Shown one piece after another: positions 44,906 through 54,539 of a DNA stretch of 64,000 bases. The DNA comes from Polaribacter sp. NJDZ03. GTDB lineage: Bacteria; Bacteroidota; Bacteroidia; Flavobacteriales; Flavobacteriaceae. Positions within the stretch are counted from its first letter, which is position 1. Every line of letters starts with the position of its first letter. The stretch is from positions 2,269,501-2,333,500 of the forward strand of contig NZ_CP079195.1 of assembly GCF_019263805.1 (NCBI RefSeq), given 5' to 3'. Both the position numbers and the translations under genes were made by a program. The notes beneath the pieces are model-generated. The model saw only the letters and a program-made list of their open reading frames with translations, was not told the DNA's origin and did not search any database.

Positions 44906-45016
44906 AGATTCATTCTTATTGAAGACAAAAGAAATACTACATTAAAGATGGCGTAGTTTTAATGTAATTTTCAACTAGAAAAAAAAGCGATTATTAGAAT
45001 AAACATAACAACATCA

Positions 45017-46621
45017 ATGAAAATGCTTTTTTATAAAAACACCAAATCAATATATTTTATTGTTTTATTCACTTTACTATTTATAAATTGTAGTAAAAAA
45101 ATTTATAACAAAGAAGTCAAAACAGACAATAAAATACAAAAAAACATTGAAATTGAAAAAAGTGTTGAAGTTGAAAAAATTATTGAGATAAAAAAAAGGG
45201 TAATTCCTGCTCCTGAAAGAGAATTTAGAGCTGCTTGGATTGCGAGTGTTGCAAATATAAATTGGCCAAGTAAACGTGGTCTTTCTAGCAAACAACAAAA
45301 AGAAGAAGCTATTAAATTATTAGACCTGCTTCATAAAAATAATTTTAACGCCGTTGTGTTACAAGTGAGACCGCAAGCAGACGCTATGTACAAAAGCGAC
45401 TTAGAACCTTGGTCTTATTTTTTAACAGGAACTCAAGGTAAAGCGCCTTCTCCATATTATGATCCTTTAGAATTTTGGATTAAAGAAGCACATAAAAGAG
45501 GACTAGAATTACATGCTTGGCTAAATCCTTATAGAGCACACCACACCACCGGAGGCGAAATAACAGCAGCTTCTATTGTTAGCAAACAACCAGAATTGGC
45601 TGTAAAACTAGAAACTGGTTTTTATTGGCTAGATCCAGGAAATAAAAAAACGCAAAACCATAGCTACAAAGTTGTTATGGATATTGTTGAAAGGTATAAT
45701 GTAGACGGAATTCATTTTGATGATTATTTTTACCCATACCCTTCTTACAACAACAACAAAGATTTTCCTGATGATAAAAGCTGGAAAGTATACTTAAATA
45801 CTGGCGGAAAATTAAAAAGAGATGATTGGAGACGAGATAATGTAAACCAATTCGTTAAAAGTATTTACACAAATATAAAAGAAACAAAACCTAACGTTAA
45901 ATTTGGCATTAGTCCTTTTGGATTTTGGAGACCTAATTATCCTGCTTCAGTAACTGCTGGTTTTGACCAATATAGCGAGTTGTATGCAGATGCAAAACTT
46001 TGGTTAAACGAAGGTTGGATAGATTATTTTACACCGCAATTGTATTGGCCTATTAATAGAATGGATGTAAGTTTTCCTGTTTTATTAAATTGGTGGATAG
46101 GTGAAAACACCAAACAAAGACATCTTTGGCCAGGAATGAGTCTTGCTAGTAAAAAAGGGGAAGAAGCAATTGATGAAGTCATCAATCAAATTATGATTAC
46201 ACGTGGAATGACCTCAAAATCTCCAGGAACCGTGCATTGGAGCATTGCGCCTTTAATTGATTCACCAGAACTTACGGAAGCAATTTTTAATGGTCCTTAT
46301 AAAAAGCAAGCATTAACACCTAGTTACCCTTGGTTAAGCACAACAGCACCAGAAGCTCCAACTGTAAATTACTCTAAAGATAAAGACAATTTATCGGTAA
46401 TTTGGGCGCATAAAAACATTGATGAAATTGCAAATTGGGTAATTTATTACAAATACAATTCTAAATGGGATTATAGCATTCATGGTATTTTTACAAACTC
46501 ACAAAACATACCTTTAGTTAAGGTTGATAATAAAAATTCAAAAAGCATTTTAAAAGCGATTGCCATAACTGCTGTTGATAAATTTGGAAACGAGAGTATT
46601 GTTAAGGAAATTAATTTATAG
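45017..46621 (+). CDS. GHL10 (DUF187) family glycoside hydrolase lipoprotein
   Basis: This is a 534-aa protein with a lipoprotein signal (…LLFINCSKK, Cys26). A Lys/Glu-rich spacer (~35-65) precedes the GHL10 domain (EFRAAWIASVANINWPSKRGLSSKQQKEEAIKLLDLLHKNNFNAVVLQVRPQADAMY). The substrate-side acids follow in WLNPYRAH and VDGIHFDDYFYPYPS. A C-terminal fibronectin-like segment (APEAPTVNYSKDKDNLSVIW...) ends the protein. Characterised relatives (DigH) cleave denuded peptidoglycan glycan strands; a cell-wall role is inferred. It probably sits at the outer membrane. Confidence 0.88.
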   Translation: MKMLFYKNTKSIYFIVLFTLLFINCSKKIYNKEVKTDNKIQKNIEIEKSVEVEKIIEIKKRVIPAPEREFRAAWIASVANINWPSKRGLSSKQQKEEAIKLLDLLHKNNFNAVVLQVRPQADAMYKSDLEPWSYFLTGTQGKAPSPYYDPLEFWIKEAHKRGLELHAWLNPYRAHHTTGGEITAASIVSKQPELAVKLETGFYWLDPGNKKTQNHSYKVVMDIVERYNVDGIHFDDYFYPYPSYNNNKDFPDDKSWKVYLNTGGKLKRDDWRRDNVNQFVKSIYTNIKETKPNVKFGISPFGFWRPNYPASVTAGFDQYSELYADAKLWLNEGWIDYFTPQLYWPINRMDVSFPVLLNWWIGENTKQRHLWPGMSLASKKGEEAIDEVINQIMITRGMTSKSPGTVHWSIAPLIDSPELTEAIFNGPYKKQALTPSYPWLSTTAPEAPTVNYSKDKDNLSVIWAHKNIDEIANWVIYYKYNSKWDYSIHGIFTNSQNIPLVKVDNKNSKSILKAIAITAVDKFGNESIVKEINL

Positions 46622-46637
46622 AAATTAAATTACTATT

Positions 46638-46707
46638 GTCAGTTCGAGCGCAGTTGAGAACTATTAGATTCTTAAAATTAGGTTTCGACTGCGCTCAACC
46701 AGACATA
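46638..46707. terminator. Inverted-repeat pair between converging genes
   Basis: GTTCGAGCGCAGTTGAGAAC and GGTTTCGACTGCGCTCAACC form an imperfect hairpin (the GAGCGCAGT core pairs). It matches the interspersed CGACTGCGCTCAA sequence at 34922. It probably works as a bidirectional terminator for the flanking GHL10 and glycosyltransferase genes. Confidence 0.6.
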
Positions 46708-46765
46708 TTGCATTTTTTATGCAATTATAATATTTGAAAACAAGTACTGATCTCTTTAAAATAAA

Positions 46766-48031
46766 TTACTGAATACTGTTTTTAGCTTCAATCCATTTAC
46801 TCATGTATTTTGTTGACTGTAACGTTTGATGTTGCAATAAATTTCCTAAAAAATTCTGAGTTCTGTGTTGTTCTAAATTTTCTTGAATTTCTTTTATTTG
46901 GTTGATAAAAAGCACACCTAACTTCTCTTTATCATATATTTCATTGATAATTTCAGCTCCTGTTAATTGATGACTTTTCCACATACTTTTATTTCGATAC
47001 AATTCTGCGGAAATCAATGCAAAATCAGAAAAATCATTTTCGACAAAACCATTCCAAGGAAATCTATCACACATTCCTTCTGCACCAATATCTGTAGTTA
47101 TACTTGGCGTTCCACAAATCATGGCTTCTGTCAATTTTCCTTTTATTCCTGCTCCAAAACGTAACGGAGCTAAAACAATTCTTGCATTTCTCACCACTTC
47201 TTTAGCGTCCTCTGCAAAACCTTTAATAATAAAACCTTCCTTTTTATTATGTAATTGATTTATTTGTTGATTCGCATACGCTCCATAAATATGAACTTCT
47301 GCTTTTGGAAGCAGCTCTCTAATTTCACTCCAAATTTCAGTTTTTAAAGTTAAAACAGCGTCTACATTTGGTTTGTGAAAGAAATTACCTATAAACACAA
47401 AGTTTGCTCTTTCATCAAAAGACTTCCATTTTTCTTGTTGATGCTCATCAATCTTATCTAATAAGAAAGGTAGGTAATACAAGATTTTTTCATCAACTTT
47501 AAAAACAGATTTTAATAAATCCATTTCATACGTAGAAATAATCAAACTCATGTCGCAACGCAAAATAGCCGCAATTTCTCTTTTTGCATCATCCGATTTT
47601 AATAATGCTTCTGTTGTAAATTCTTCTCCTTTTTTTAATTGTTGATGACGTGTTTTACGTAAAAAATGTAAATCTTCCGTATCTAAAATCCGAATTGCAT
47701 TCGGACAATTTTCCGCAACGCGCCAACCAAATTGTTCTTCCATCATAAAACGATCGAACATTACAATTTCTGGTTGCAACTCTGTTATAAAATCATCAAA
47801 AGAAGCATTGTTTAGCTCAATAGAAACTTCATCAATTCCTAAAGAATTTAAACTTGTAGCTTTTTCACTTTTTTGCGCAGGAGAAGCAAAAGTTATTCTA
47901 TAATTATATTTTAAAAACTGCTCAATTAATTGCATCATTCTACTTCCGGCAGCAGAAGAATTTGGCTCAACCCAAACATAACCAATAATTAAGACATTTT
48001 GTATTGTTAATTCTTTCAAATCATTTTTCAT
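46766..48031 (-). CDS. Glycosyltransferase, GT-B fold
   Basis: This is a 421-aa protein with two Rossmann-like halves. The N-terminal half has VLIIGYVWVEPNSSAAGSRMMQLIEQF. The C-terminal half has FVFIGNFFHKPNVDAVLTL and the nucleotide-sugar-binding segment LAPLRFGAGIKGKLTEAMICGTPSITTDIGAEG, which carries the E-x7-E like spacing of GT4-type enzymes (GIKGKLTEAM). Its donor and acceptor are unknown. It has no signal peptide. It is a single gene, divergent from lpd. Confidence 0.85.
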   Translation of the reverse strand: MKNDLKELTIQNVLIIGYVWVEPNSSAAGSRMMQLIEQFLKYNYRITFASPAQKSEKATSLNSLGIDEVSIELNNASFDDFITELQPEIVMFDRFMMEEQFGWRVAENCPNAIRILDTEDLHFLRKTRHQQLKKGEEFTTEALLKSDDAKREIAAILRCDMSLIISTYEMDLLKSVFKVDEKILYYLPFLLDKIDEHQQEKWKSFDERANFVFIGNFFHKPNVDAVLTLKTEIWSEIRELLPKAEVHIYGAYANQQINQLHNKKEGFIIKGFAEDAKEVVRNARIVLAPLRFGAGIKGKLTEAMICGTPSITTDIGAEGMCDRFPWNGFVENDFSDFALISAELYRNKSMWKSHQLTGAEIINEIYDKEKLGVLFINQIKEIQENLEQHRTQNFLGNLLQHQTLQSTKYMSKWIEAKNSIQ

Positions 48032-48130
48032 TTAAAATCTGGTTCTTTTTAAAACTTATTTAGCTAAAAAATAAGAAATTCAGATTGGTAAAACTACTTA
48101 TTTCTTACTTTATTCTATGAAAATATATGT

Positions 48131-48138
48131 ATTTTTGT
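48131..48138 (+). promoter_or_regulatory. -7 promoter box of the dihydrolipoyl dehydrogenase gene
   Basis: TATTTTTG matches TAnnTTTG exactly, 55 bp before the ATG at 48194. Confidence 0.5.
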
Positions 48139-48193
48139 TCATCAATATAAAAAAAAACCGAAAGGTTACATTATACGCAAAACAAACGCAATC

Positions 48194-49594
48194 ATGAAAT
48201 ACGATATTATTGTAATTGGATCTGGTCCTGGAGGATACATTTCTGCAGTTAGAGCTTCTCAATTAGGTAAAAAAGTAGCAATTATAGAAAAATATTCAAC
48301 TTTAGGAGGAACCTGTTTAAACGTTGGTTGCATTCCATCTAAAGCATTGTTAGATTCTTCGCATCATTATTATGATGCTGTTAACCATTTCGAAGAACAC
48401 GGAATTTCTGTTGAAAACCCTACGTTCGATTTTGGAAAAATGGTAGAAAGAAAAGCCAAAGTTGTAGAAACAACTACAGGAGGAATCACCTATTTAATGG
48501 ACAAAAACAATGTTGATGTTTTTGAAGGTTTAGGTTCTTTTGAAGATGCAACACATGTAAAGATTACTAAAAACGATGGTTCATCAGAAATAATTGAAGG
48601 AACTAATATTATTATTGCAACAGGTTCTAAACCGTCTACTTTACCATTTATCTCCTTAGATAAAGAACGTGTAATTACTTCTACCGAAGCTTTAAAATTA
48701 ACTGAAGTACCAAAACATTTAATTGTAATTGGTGGTGGTGTTATTGGTTTAGAGTTAGGTACAGTTTACAAACGTTTAGGAGCAGATGTAACTGTTGTAG
48801 AATACGCACCAAAAATTACACCAACTATGGACGCTGATGTTTCTAAAGAACTTACAAAAGTTTTAAAGAAACAAGGTATTAAGTTTGCTGTAAGTCATGG
48901 TGTTACTTCTGTAGAAAGAAACGGTGATGAAGTTATCGTAAAAGCAAATAACAAAAAAGGTGAAGAAGTTACTTTTACTGGAGATTATTGTTTGGTTGCT
49001 GTTGGTAGAAAAGCATATACAGAAGGTTTAGGTTTAGAAAAAATTGGTGTAGAGGTTAACGAACGTGGTCAAGTTACTACAAACGATCATTTACAAACCA
49101 ACGTTTCTAATATTTACGCAATTGGTGATGTTGTTAAAGGTGCAATGTTAGCACACAAAGCAGAAGAAGAAGGTGTTGTTGTAGCTGAGTATTTAGCTGG
49201 CGAAAAACCACATATCGATTATAATTTAATTCCTGGTATTGTATACACATGGCCAGAAGTTGCTGCTGTTGGTAAAACAGAACAAGAATTAAAAGATGCA
49301 AAAGTAGATTACAAAGTTGGTAAATTTTCTATGAGAGCTTTAGGTAGATCTCGTGCAAGTGGAGATACAGATGGTTTTGTAAAAGTGATTGCAGATAAAA
49401 ATACAGATGAAATTTTAGGAGTTCACATGGTTGGTGCACGTGTTGCCGATTTAATTATGGAAGCTGCAGTTGCAATGGAATATAGAGCATCTGCAGAAGA
49501 CTTGGCAAGAATTTGTCATGGTCACCCAACGTATTCTGAAGCGGTAAAAGAAGCTGCAAAAGCTGCTTGGGACGGAAAGCCTTTAAATGCTTAA
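48194..49594 (+). CDS. lpd: Dihydrolipoyl dehydrogenase (E3)
   Basis: This is a 466-aa protein. The FAD-binding GSGPGGYISAVRASQLG, the redox disulfide GGTCLNVGCIPSKALL (Cys41, Cys46), the NAD-binding GGGVIGLELGTVYKRLG and the C-terminal dimer-interface HGHPTYSEAVKEAA are all present. It reoxidises lipoamide of 2-oxoacid dehydrogenase complexes and the glycine cleavage system. No E1/E2 genes are adjacent, so it is an unlinked E3 serving several complexes. Confidence 0.96.
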   Translation: MKYDIIVIGSGPGGYISAVRASQLGKKVAIIEKYSTLGGTCLNVGCIPSKALLDSSHHYYDAVNHFEEHGISVENPTFDFGKMVERKAKVVETTTGGITYLMDKNNVDVFEGLGSFEDATHVKITKNDGSSEIIEGTNIIIATGSKPSTLPFISLDKERVITSTEALKLTEVPKHLIVIGGGVIGLELGTVYKRLGADVTVVEYAPKITPTMDADVSKELTKVLKKQGIKFAVSHGVTSVERNGDEVIVKANNKKGEEVTFTGDYCLVAVGRKAYTEGLGLEKIGVEVNERGQVTTNDHLQTNVSNIYAIGDVVKGAMLAHKAEEEGVVVAEYLAGEKPHIDYNLIPGIVYTWPEVAAVGKTEQELKDAKVDYKVGKFSMRALGRSRASGDTDGFVKVIADKNTDEILGVHMVGARVADLIMEAAVAMEYRASAEDLARICHGHPTYSEAVKEAAKAAWDGKPLNA

Positions 49595-49614
49595 TTAGTA
49601 AAATATATAATTTT

Positions 49615-49652
49615 AAAAATCTCGAAATACATTTTATTTCGAGATTTTTTTA
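49615..49652. terminator. Terminator between lpd and the DUF4230 gene
   Basis: AAAATCTCGAAAT and ATTTCGAGATTTT form a 13-bp stem with a short ACATTTT loop; both strands have an A/T tract, so it serves both converging genes. Confidence 0.85.
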
Positions 49653-50242
49653 TGCGCTTCATTTGCTTCCAAAGCGGTATAATCTAGTTTCCAGCCAATC
49701 GTTTCTACAATATTTTCCATTAATAAAATGGCTTCTAAAGCTTCTTTATTTGCCAATTGTATTAAATTACTTTCTGGTATTTTATTCAACACATGTTCTT
49801 TTGCATCTTTATTTAAACTGGTAAAATCTTCTGTACCAAACTTATTTAAATAACCATTTTTTATATCGTAAAACTTAATATCGCATTCAATAGAAACTAC
49901 TTCTGGCTGCGGAAAATTTGATAAAACAATTTCCTTTTTTTCAGTATTAGCTGCCAGTTTAATTTTTCTAAAGTCGAACCCGATGTGTGCTTTTGCCTGA
50001 ATTAAAACAATCGCTTTTTTCTTACTGCTAAATCCCCAAAAGTTTTCTTTGGTATTTTCATGATGATAAATTTCAGAAAAATCTCCTTCTACAGTAATCA
50101 ATTTAGACACTTTCTTTATTTTATCCAATAAAATAACAGATTGCTTTTCTACTAAATTCTTTTTCTTTGATACTGAAAATCGTTTCGATATTAGATAGGA
50201 AATACCTAAACCAATAACCAGTCCTAAAATAATTAACTCCAT
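49634..50242 (-). CDS. DUF4230 family membrane-anchored protein
   Basis: This is a 202-aa protein. One N-terminal membrane helix (MELIILGLVIGLGISYLI) is followed by a DUF4230 domain (LVEKQSVILLDKIKKVSKLITVEGDFSEIYHHENT...KAIVLIQAKAHIGFDFRKIKL). The family is widespread in Bacteroidota and Firmicutes but has no known function. The domain lies in the periplasm if the helix is an uncleaved signal anchor. Confidence 0.85.
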   Translation of the reverse strand: MELIILGLVIGLGISYLISKRFSVSKKKNLVEKQSVILLDKIKKVSKLITVEGDFSEIYHHENTKENFWGFSSKKKAIVLIQAKAHIGFDFRKIKLAANTEKKEIVLSNFPQPEVVSIECDIKFYDIKNGYLNKFGTEDFTSLNKDAKEHVLNKIPESNLIQLANKEALEAILLMENIVETIGWKLDYTALEANEAHKKISK

Positions 50243-50345
50243 AATGTAAAGATACTACCGAAAAAATAAATCTAAAAATATACTTCATAAAAATAGCTTC
50301 TTTACCAATCCTTTTTCTTTTTAAAAAGTTACTTACTTTTATAAA

Positions 50346-51569
50346 ATGAAAAAAAACATGTTCTTACTTTCTTTTTTTATGATATTCTTTAACCTGAATA
50401 GTCAAGAAAGTGAGACCCCAAAAACACAACCTTCTAAATTTTTATCAAATTTTTACTATAGTGTTAACTTTGGTGGTATTTTTTATCCTTTTTCTAATGA
50501 TAACTTAATTGATGGTTATGAAACAGAAACCTTCAGTAAAAACTATTTTTCAGGAAAATTAGGTTTTGGTTATAAAATAAAAGAAAACTTAGCATTACAA
50601 TTTGGAGTTATTAGACCTGCTTCTTGGTTTAAATACGACAATGTAAATAATATTGGTTACTACAGAAGTGTGTGGATTAACGCTTGGTATTTGTCACTTA
50701 AAAAGAACATCAACATTACCAATAAATTATCCTTTTTTGGAGAAGTTGGCGCTGCAAATGTTACAAGAAGTGGTTTTTCTATTGAAGACAAAGTAATTTA
50801 TGACGATGCTCATTATGGAAGCCTACTCTATGGTTTTGGTTTCAATTATCAATTAAATGACCGATGGAAATTAGCTCTAAATGGAACCTTTTTTCCGAAA
50901 TCAGATAAACACAATCAACCATCTATTTCACAAGCCTCTGTTGGTTTTGAATACCATATTCAAAAAATCCCAGAAGAATTAGCTCTAGAATACGAAAATG
51001 ATGAAAGGTATTTCTTTCCAAAAAATATTTTACAAGTAAGTTACGGAACTAGTAAAATTGGTTTTAGTGCAAACCAATTTTTCGGAATGAGCTTAAAAGT
51101 GGGGAATTTCGAAAGTTTCGGAATTCCGGTTTTTTGGGTTGGAGATGTAAAAGCAGAAAATTCTTTTTCTATAACCTACCAAAGACTTGCTTTTAGAACA
51201 CAAAAACTTTTTTCTTTAGATTGGGGAGTTAGTGTTACGGCTTTTAACACGGAAGCCACCAATACAAATGTGTTTGCGTTTTCTATTTTCCCAACTATGC
51301 GTTTTTACTTAATGAGAAGAGATGGTTTTGATATGTACACCAATTACTCTTTAATTGGCCCGACTTATTTAACAAAAAGCAACATAGATAATTTAGAAAC
51401 AGGACCTAAAATCACGTATCAAGATACGATGGGTTTAGGTGTTTTCTTTGGAGAAAAAAGAGCTTACAATGCAGAACTTAGAATTATGCATTACTCTAAC
51501 GGAAATATTTTTACTAAAAATTCTGGAGTTGCAATTCCTATCCAATTTACAATTGGAAAAACATTTTAA
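50346..51569 (+). CDS. PagL-like acyloxyacyl hydrolase / lipid A 3-O-deacylase-like outer membrane protein
   Basis: This is a 407-aa protein with signal peptide MKKNMFLLSFFMIFFNLNSQ. It holds two barrel-like portions. The N-terminal part (50-210) has regular amphipathic strands (GFGYKIKENLALQFGVIRP). The C-terminal part contains AELRIMHYSNGNIFTKNSGVAIP and ends FTIGKTF. The HxSNG motif is where PagL has its catalytic His-Ser pair. A lipid A deacylase that modifies LPS is a plausible role. The fused N-terminal barrel is longer than in PagL itself. Confidence 0.75.
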   Translation: MKKNMFLLSFFMIFFNLNSQESETPKTQPSKFLSNFYYSVNFGGIFYPFSNDNLIDGYETETFSKNYFSGKLGFGYKIKENLALQFGVIRPASWFKYDNVNNIGYYRSVWINAWYLSLKKNINITNKLSFFGEVGAANVTRSGFSIEDKVIYDDAHYGSLLYGFGFNYQLNDRWKLALNGTFFPKSDKHNQPSISQASVGFEYHIQKIPEELALEYENDERYFFPKNILQVSYGTSKIGFSANQFFGMSLKVGNFESFGIPVFWVGDVKAENSFSITYQRLAFRTQKLFSLDWGVSVTAFNTEATNTNVFAFSIFPTMRFYLMRRDGFDMYTNYSLIGPTYLTKSNIDNLETGPKITYQDTMGLGVFFGEKRAYNAELRIMHYSNGNIFTKNSGVAIPIQFTIGKTF

Positions 51570-51620
51570 CATCAACATCAAATCAATTTAAAAATTTATA
51601 CCTCAAAGAAATAAGAATTG

Positions 51621-51628
51621 TATTTTTG
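51621..51628 (+). promoter_or_regulatory. -7 promoter box close to the pabB start
   Basis: TATTTTTG matches TAnnTTTG exactly and ends 8 bp before the ATG at 51637, so the transcript would be nearly or fully leaderless. Confidence 0.5.
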
Positions 51629-51636
51629 AAGCGAAT

Positions 51637-52938
51637 ATGCAAAGAACAACTCGCACTTTTTCTGTTGATAATACTATTGAGTTCAAAAACAATTTATTGT
51701 CTTGGGCACAACAATTTGAAACGGTTATTTGGTTAGACTCTAACAATTATCATCAAAAATACTCTAGTTTCGATGGTGCATTAGCAGCAGACGATTTTAC
51801 CTCTATTAAAACAGATTATTACAACGCTTTTGAGAAGTTAAAGGAATACCAAACCATTACCAAAGATTATATTTTTGGTTACATCACCTATGATGTTAAA
51901 AATGATGTTGAGCAACTTTCTTCCAAGAATTTTGATGGTTTAGATTTTGCTGATTTATATTTTTTTCAGCCTAAAAAACTTGTTTTCATCAAAGGAAATT
52001 CTGTAGAGTTTCAATATTTAAGAATGGTAGACGATGAAATTGAAAGTGATTTTGATGAGATTCTTAAATCTAAAAATCCAGCAATCGAGCAATCTAAAAG
52101 TGACATCAAAATAAAACTAAGGATTCACAAGGATGAGTATCATGCAAAAGTCACTCAAGTTTTAGAGCATATAAAAAAAGGTGATATTTACGAAGCTAAT
52201 TTTTGTCAGGAATTTTATGCAGAAAACGCTACTATAAATCCGGTTGAAGTATATAAACACCTCAACCAAATTTCCGAACCTCCATTTGCTGCCTTTTTAA
52301 AACTAGATGATAAATATGCTCTGTGTGCTTCACCAGAAAGGTATATTAAAAAAGAAGGCACAAAAATAATTTCTCAACCTATAAAAGGAACTGCAAAAAG
52401 ATTGGTTAGCGAGTTTGATGACGCACAATTAGCGTTAGATTTAACACGAGACGAAAAAGAACGCGCAGAAAATGTAATGATTGTAGATTTGGTTAGAAAC
52501 GACTTGTCTAAAACGGCTAAAATTGGAAGTGTAAAAGTAGAAGAATTGTGCAAAGTGTATTCTTTTAAGCAAGTGCATCAATTAATTTCTACAGTAGTTT
52601 CTGAAGTAGAAGAAAACACACATCCTATAGACGTGCTACAAAGTACGTTTCCGATGGGAAGTATGACCGGAGCTCCTAAAGTTTCTGCCATGAAAATTAT
52701 TGAAGATTTAGAAGAAACCAAACGTGGTTTATACTCTGGAACGATTGGTTATTTTACACCAGAAAACGATTTTGACTTTAATGTAATCATAAGAAGTATC
52801 TTATATAATGAAGCAGAAAAATATGTTTCTTACTCCGTTGGCGGCGCAATTACAGCACAATCTGTTGTAGAAAAAGAATACGAAGAATGTTTGCTAAAAG
52901 CAAAAGCAATGAAGTTTGCTTTATTGAATTCTAAGTAA
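51637..52938 (+). CDS. pabB: Aminodeoxychorismate synthase component I
   Basis: This is a 433-aa protein of the chorismate-utilising family. It has SPERYIKKEGTKIISQPIKGTAKR, the metal-binding ENVMIVDLVRNDLSK and STFPMGSMTGAPKVSAMKIIEDLE, then GTIGYFTPENDFDFNVIIRS. The PIKGT motif (Lys) is characteristic of PabB; anthranilate synthase TrpE has PIAGT. It aminates chorismate to 4-amino-4-deoxychorismate for folate synthesis. It has no partner glutaminase in the window. It precedes the serine hydrolase gene by 30 bp. Confidence 0.9.
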   Translation: MQRTTRTFSVDNTIEFKNNLLSWAQQFETVIWLDSNNYHQKYSSFDGALAADDFTSIKTDYYNAFEKLKEYQTITKDYIFGYITYDVKNDVEQLSSKNFDGLDFADLYFFQPKKLVFIKGNSVEFQYLRMVDDEIESDFDEILKSKNPAIEQSKSDIKIKLRIHKDEYHAKVTQVLEHIKKGDIYEANFCQEFYAENATINPVEVYKHLNQISEPPFAAFLKLDDKYALCASPERYIKKEGTKIISQPIKGTAKRLVSEFDDAQLALDLTRDEKERAENVMIVDLVRNDLSKTAKIGSVKVEELCKVYSFKQVHQLISTVVSEVEENTHPIDVLQSTFPMGSMTGAPKVSAMKIIEDLEETKRGLYSGTIGYFTPENDFDFNVIIRSILYNEAEKYVSYSVGGAITAQSVVEKEYEECLLKAKAMKFALLNSK

Positions 52939-52968
52939 ACAGTAATCATAAAATAATTATCAATAAAT

Positions 52969-54282
52969 ATGACAACATTTAAACAAACAGCTACTTTATT
53001 GTTAATTGTATTCTTATTTATCACACATTTTACAATTGCTCAAAATCTAAAAATCACTTACGGAAACCCGTCTGAAGTAGGTATGGATTCTCTTTACATT
53101 TACACCAAAGTAGATTCCATTATGACTGTTGGAATACAACAAGAAGCATTTCCTGGTGCACAGATTTTAGTGGTAAAAGACAGTAAGATTATTTTTAATA
53201 AAGCCTATGGTTTTCATACCTATGACAGTATTCAAGCAGTACGTTTAGATGATATGTACGATTTAGCTTCTGTAACAAAAATTACAGGACCTTTACCTGC
53301 TTTAATGAAACTTCATTCTGAAGGAAAACTAGATTTAGACAGTCCTTTTAGCACATATTGGAAACCTTGGAAAAAAAGAAAAGATAAAAAAGAACTTACC
53401 GTTAGAGAAATTTTAGCACATCAGGCAGGATTGAGTCCGTATATTATTTTTTTAAATGAAGTTTTAAAGAAAAATGGCAAAATAAAATCACGTTTTATAA
53501 GAACTAAAGCTAGTAGAAGATTTAAAAACGAAGCTTACGAAGGACTTTATATTAAGAATCGATTTAAAAATAAAGTATTTAGACAAATTAACCGATCTAA
53601 AGTTTCTGATGTAAAAAAATACAAATATTCTGGTTTAAGTTTTTTAATTTATCCTGACTTAATTTCAGAAATTACCAAAGAAGATTATACAGAGTATCTG
53701 CAAACCAATTTTTATGGTCCTTTAGAAGCAACCACTTTAGGATACAGACCAAAATCTAAAAACTTTAATAATTTAATTGTACCAACAGAAGTCGATAGCC
53801 TTTTTAGAAAAGGACTTACAAAAAACTGGGTTCATGATGAAAATGCCGCTCTTTTAGGCGGAATTTCAGGTAACGCAGGTTTGTTTGGTACTTCATTAGA
53901 TTTGGCAAAAATTATGCAGATGTATGCCAATTACGGAATTTACAATGGAAAAAGATATATTTCTGAAAATACGCTAAGAGAGTTTACACGAATTCAATAT
54001 CCAGAAAACGAAAACAGAAGAGGTTTAGGTTTTGACAAACCCTTAATTAACAATGCCACATTATCTATAAAAGAAGCTTATCCTGCACCAGAAGTGAGTC
54101 CAGAGAGTTTTGGACATAGTGGTTTTACCGGAACTTTTGTTTGGGCAGATCCTACAAATAATTTAGTTTTTATATTCTTATCAAACAGAGTATATCCCAA
54201 TAGAAACCATAGAAATATATACAATCTAAATATAAGACCAAAGCTGCAGCAAGTGTTTTATAAGGCAATAAAAAACAATTAA
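52969..54282 (+). CDS. Beta-lactamase-family serine hydrolase (class C/AmpH-like)
   Basis: This is a 437-aa protein with signal peptide MTTFKQTATLLLIVFLFITHFTIAQ. The nucleophile motif is SVTK (Ser101-x-x-Lys104), the second motif is KYKYSGLSF (Tyr-Ser-Gly, YxN-like) and the third is GHSGFTG (HSG in place of KTG). The layout is that of periplasmic penicillin-binding-protein-like esterases/DD-peptidases of Bacteroidota. Whether it cleaves beta-lactams, peptidoglycan or esters is unclear. Confidence 0.88.
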   Translation: MTTFKQTATLLLIVFLFITHFTIAQNLKITYGNPSEVGMDSLYIYTKVDSIMTVGIQQEAFPGAQILVVKDSKIIFNKAYGFHTYDSIQAVRLDDMYDLASVTKITGPLPALMKLHSEGKLDLDSPFSTYWKPWKKRKDKKELTVREILAHQAGLSPYIIFLNEVLKKNGKIKSRFIRTKASRRFKNEAYEGLYIKNRFKNKVFRQINRSKVSDVKKYKYSGLSFLIYPDLISEITKEDYTEYLQTNFYGPLEATTLGYRPKSKNFNNLIVPTEVDSLFRKGLTKNWVHDENAALLGGISGNAGLFGTSLDLAKIMQMYANYGIYNGKRYISENTLREFTRIQYPENENRRGLGFDKPLINNATLSIKEAYPAPEVSPESFGHSGFTGTFVWADPTNNLVFIFLSNRVYPNRNHRNIYNLNIRPKLQQVFYKAIKNN

Positions 54283-54304
54283 TAATTTTATTTAAATCTA
54301 CATT

Positions 54305-54538
54305 ATGATACCAAATCAAGAAGAACTTTTTAAGAAAACATTAGATAATTTAAAAGAAAAACCAACTGAACAGAATATGTTTAATATGTTTTTAACGTTG
54401 TACCCAGCAGAATGGAAAGCTCTTAAAGTAACCTTTTCTAAATTTAACAGAAGTAAACAATTTGGTAAAACTATTCCGTTACCAAAACCAGAAGTTTCTA
54501 TCAGAAAAGATATTCGTGCTTGGTTAAATAAACAATAA
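54305..54538 (+). CDS. Small conserved-looking protein of unknown function
   Basis: This is a 77-aa cytoplasmic protein (MIPNQEELFKKTLDNLKEKPTEQNMFNMFLTLYPAEWKALKVTF...). It is 22 bp downstream of the serine hydrolase, and its stop is 1 bp before the next ATG. I do not recognise a family; the helix-rich N-terminus and basic C-terminus (SIRKDIRAWLNKQ) are all that can be said. Confidence 0.65.
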   Translation: MIPNQEELFKKTLDNLKEKPTEQNMFNMFLTLYPAEWKALKVTFSKFNRSKQFGKTIPLPKPEVSIRKDIRAWLNKQ

Positions 54539-54539
54539 A